Source of the DNA: Pictodentalium vernedei
Taxonomy: Eukaryota; Mollusca; Scaphopoda; Dentaliida; Dentaliidae
NCBI GenBank assembly: GCA_031216915.1
Contig: CM062292.1
Coordinates: forward strand, 70,498,956-70,562,955
Direction: 5' to 3'
Length of the DNA stretch: 64,000 nucleotides
The notes below the pieces were generated by a model. The model was not told where the DNA came from and did no database searches. It worked only from the letters and a program-made list of their open reading frames with translations. The translations under genes and the position numbers were made by a program. Shown in pieces: positions 63,837-64,000 of the stretch; the stretch's first letter is position 1; the number at the start of each line of letters is the position of its first letter.

Positions 63837-64000
63837 AAATGCGTGTATTGTAAAAAGTTGGACCCATGGTTTGTTGACTACTCGAAATGTACCGTCCATA
63901 TACCATGTCTTTGCGGTTGCTAAGAGTTCAAGTTGCCTGTTGGTATAAAATAACAAATGCCGTCTGTCGTCTACGGTGATGTCTTTCTTGAAAAAACGAG
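63837..64000 (-). pseudogene. MULE-type transposase, catalytic-core part (runs off window)
   Basis: On the minus strand the frame reads 'DDRRHLLFYTNRQLELLATA', 'KTWYMDGTFRVVNKP' and WVQLFTIHA. DGTF carries the first catalytic Asp of Mutator-like (MULE) transposases; its codon is at about 63894-63896. The frame is in phase with 57034-57278 across the 6.56-kb insertion. The 5' part lies beyond the window end, where a FLYWCH domain might be expected. Confidence 0.8.

Overview
This is eukaryotic, almost certainly metazoan DNA: no operons or bacterial gene packing, many tRNA-derived SINEs with A/T-rich tails, non-LTR (LINE) fragments, and a dense load of palindromic MITEs. The repeat classes fit an invertebrate or basal deuterostome genome, but I cannot name the species. 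I found no convincing host protein-coding gene and no stand-alone RNA gene. Almost everything interpretable is mobile-element sequence, often nested three or four deep.

Layout. 1-7700: SINEs inserted in one another, TA- and TTAA-flanked MITEs and foldback repeats. 7735-9010: a decayed L2/CR1-like LINE reverse transcriptase. 9000-20290: scattered MITEs, hairpins, a 45-bp tandem repeat and a degenerate minisatellite. 20290-22745: a decayed Academ-like transposase/nuclease pseudogene holding two later MITE insertions. 22970-28380: foldback repeats. 28388-37554: a large inverted repeat whose left arm contains a 3.9-kb Academ-like element (28909-32801) with an intact 825-codon ORF. 37500-55380: more MITEs, hairpins, LINE fragments, a possible Crypton fragment and a 649-bp hAT-type element. 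55380-57278: tandem repeats, a FLYWCH zinc-finger fragment, a LINE 3' fragment and the last part of a MULE-type transposase. 57279-63836: an apparently complete 6.56-kb Academ-like DNA transposon inserted into that MULE coding sequence, which resumes at 63837 and runs off the window.

The main result is the pair of large TIR elements. Each encodes a protein combining a DDE-like transposase region, a FEN1/XPG-like nuclease region and a C-terminal cysteine-rich CXC-like domain. The 6.56-kb copy has about 170-bp terminal inverted repeats and an AAA target duplication. Removing it restores the interrupted MULE reading frame. The 3.9-kb copy lacks the first about 690 residues, including the first two catalytic Asp candidates, and has a TTT duplication confirmed by comparison with the uninterrupted sister arm. 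From memory of the family literature, this architecture matches the XPG-nuclease lineage of the Academ superfamily, so the superfamily is probably known. The element-specific features below (nested inverted coding duplication at the 5' end, intact deletion derivative) look worth checking.

Second theme: at least seven MITE or foldback families share one design, short termini plus a long near-perfect central hairpin. Two families with different termini (257 bp and 314 bp) carry the same central hairpin. Insertions give a relative chronology in several places.
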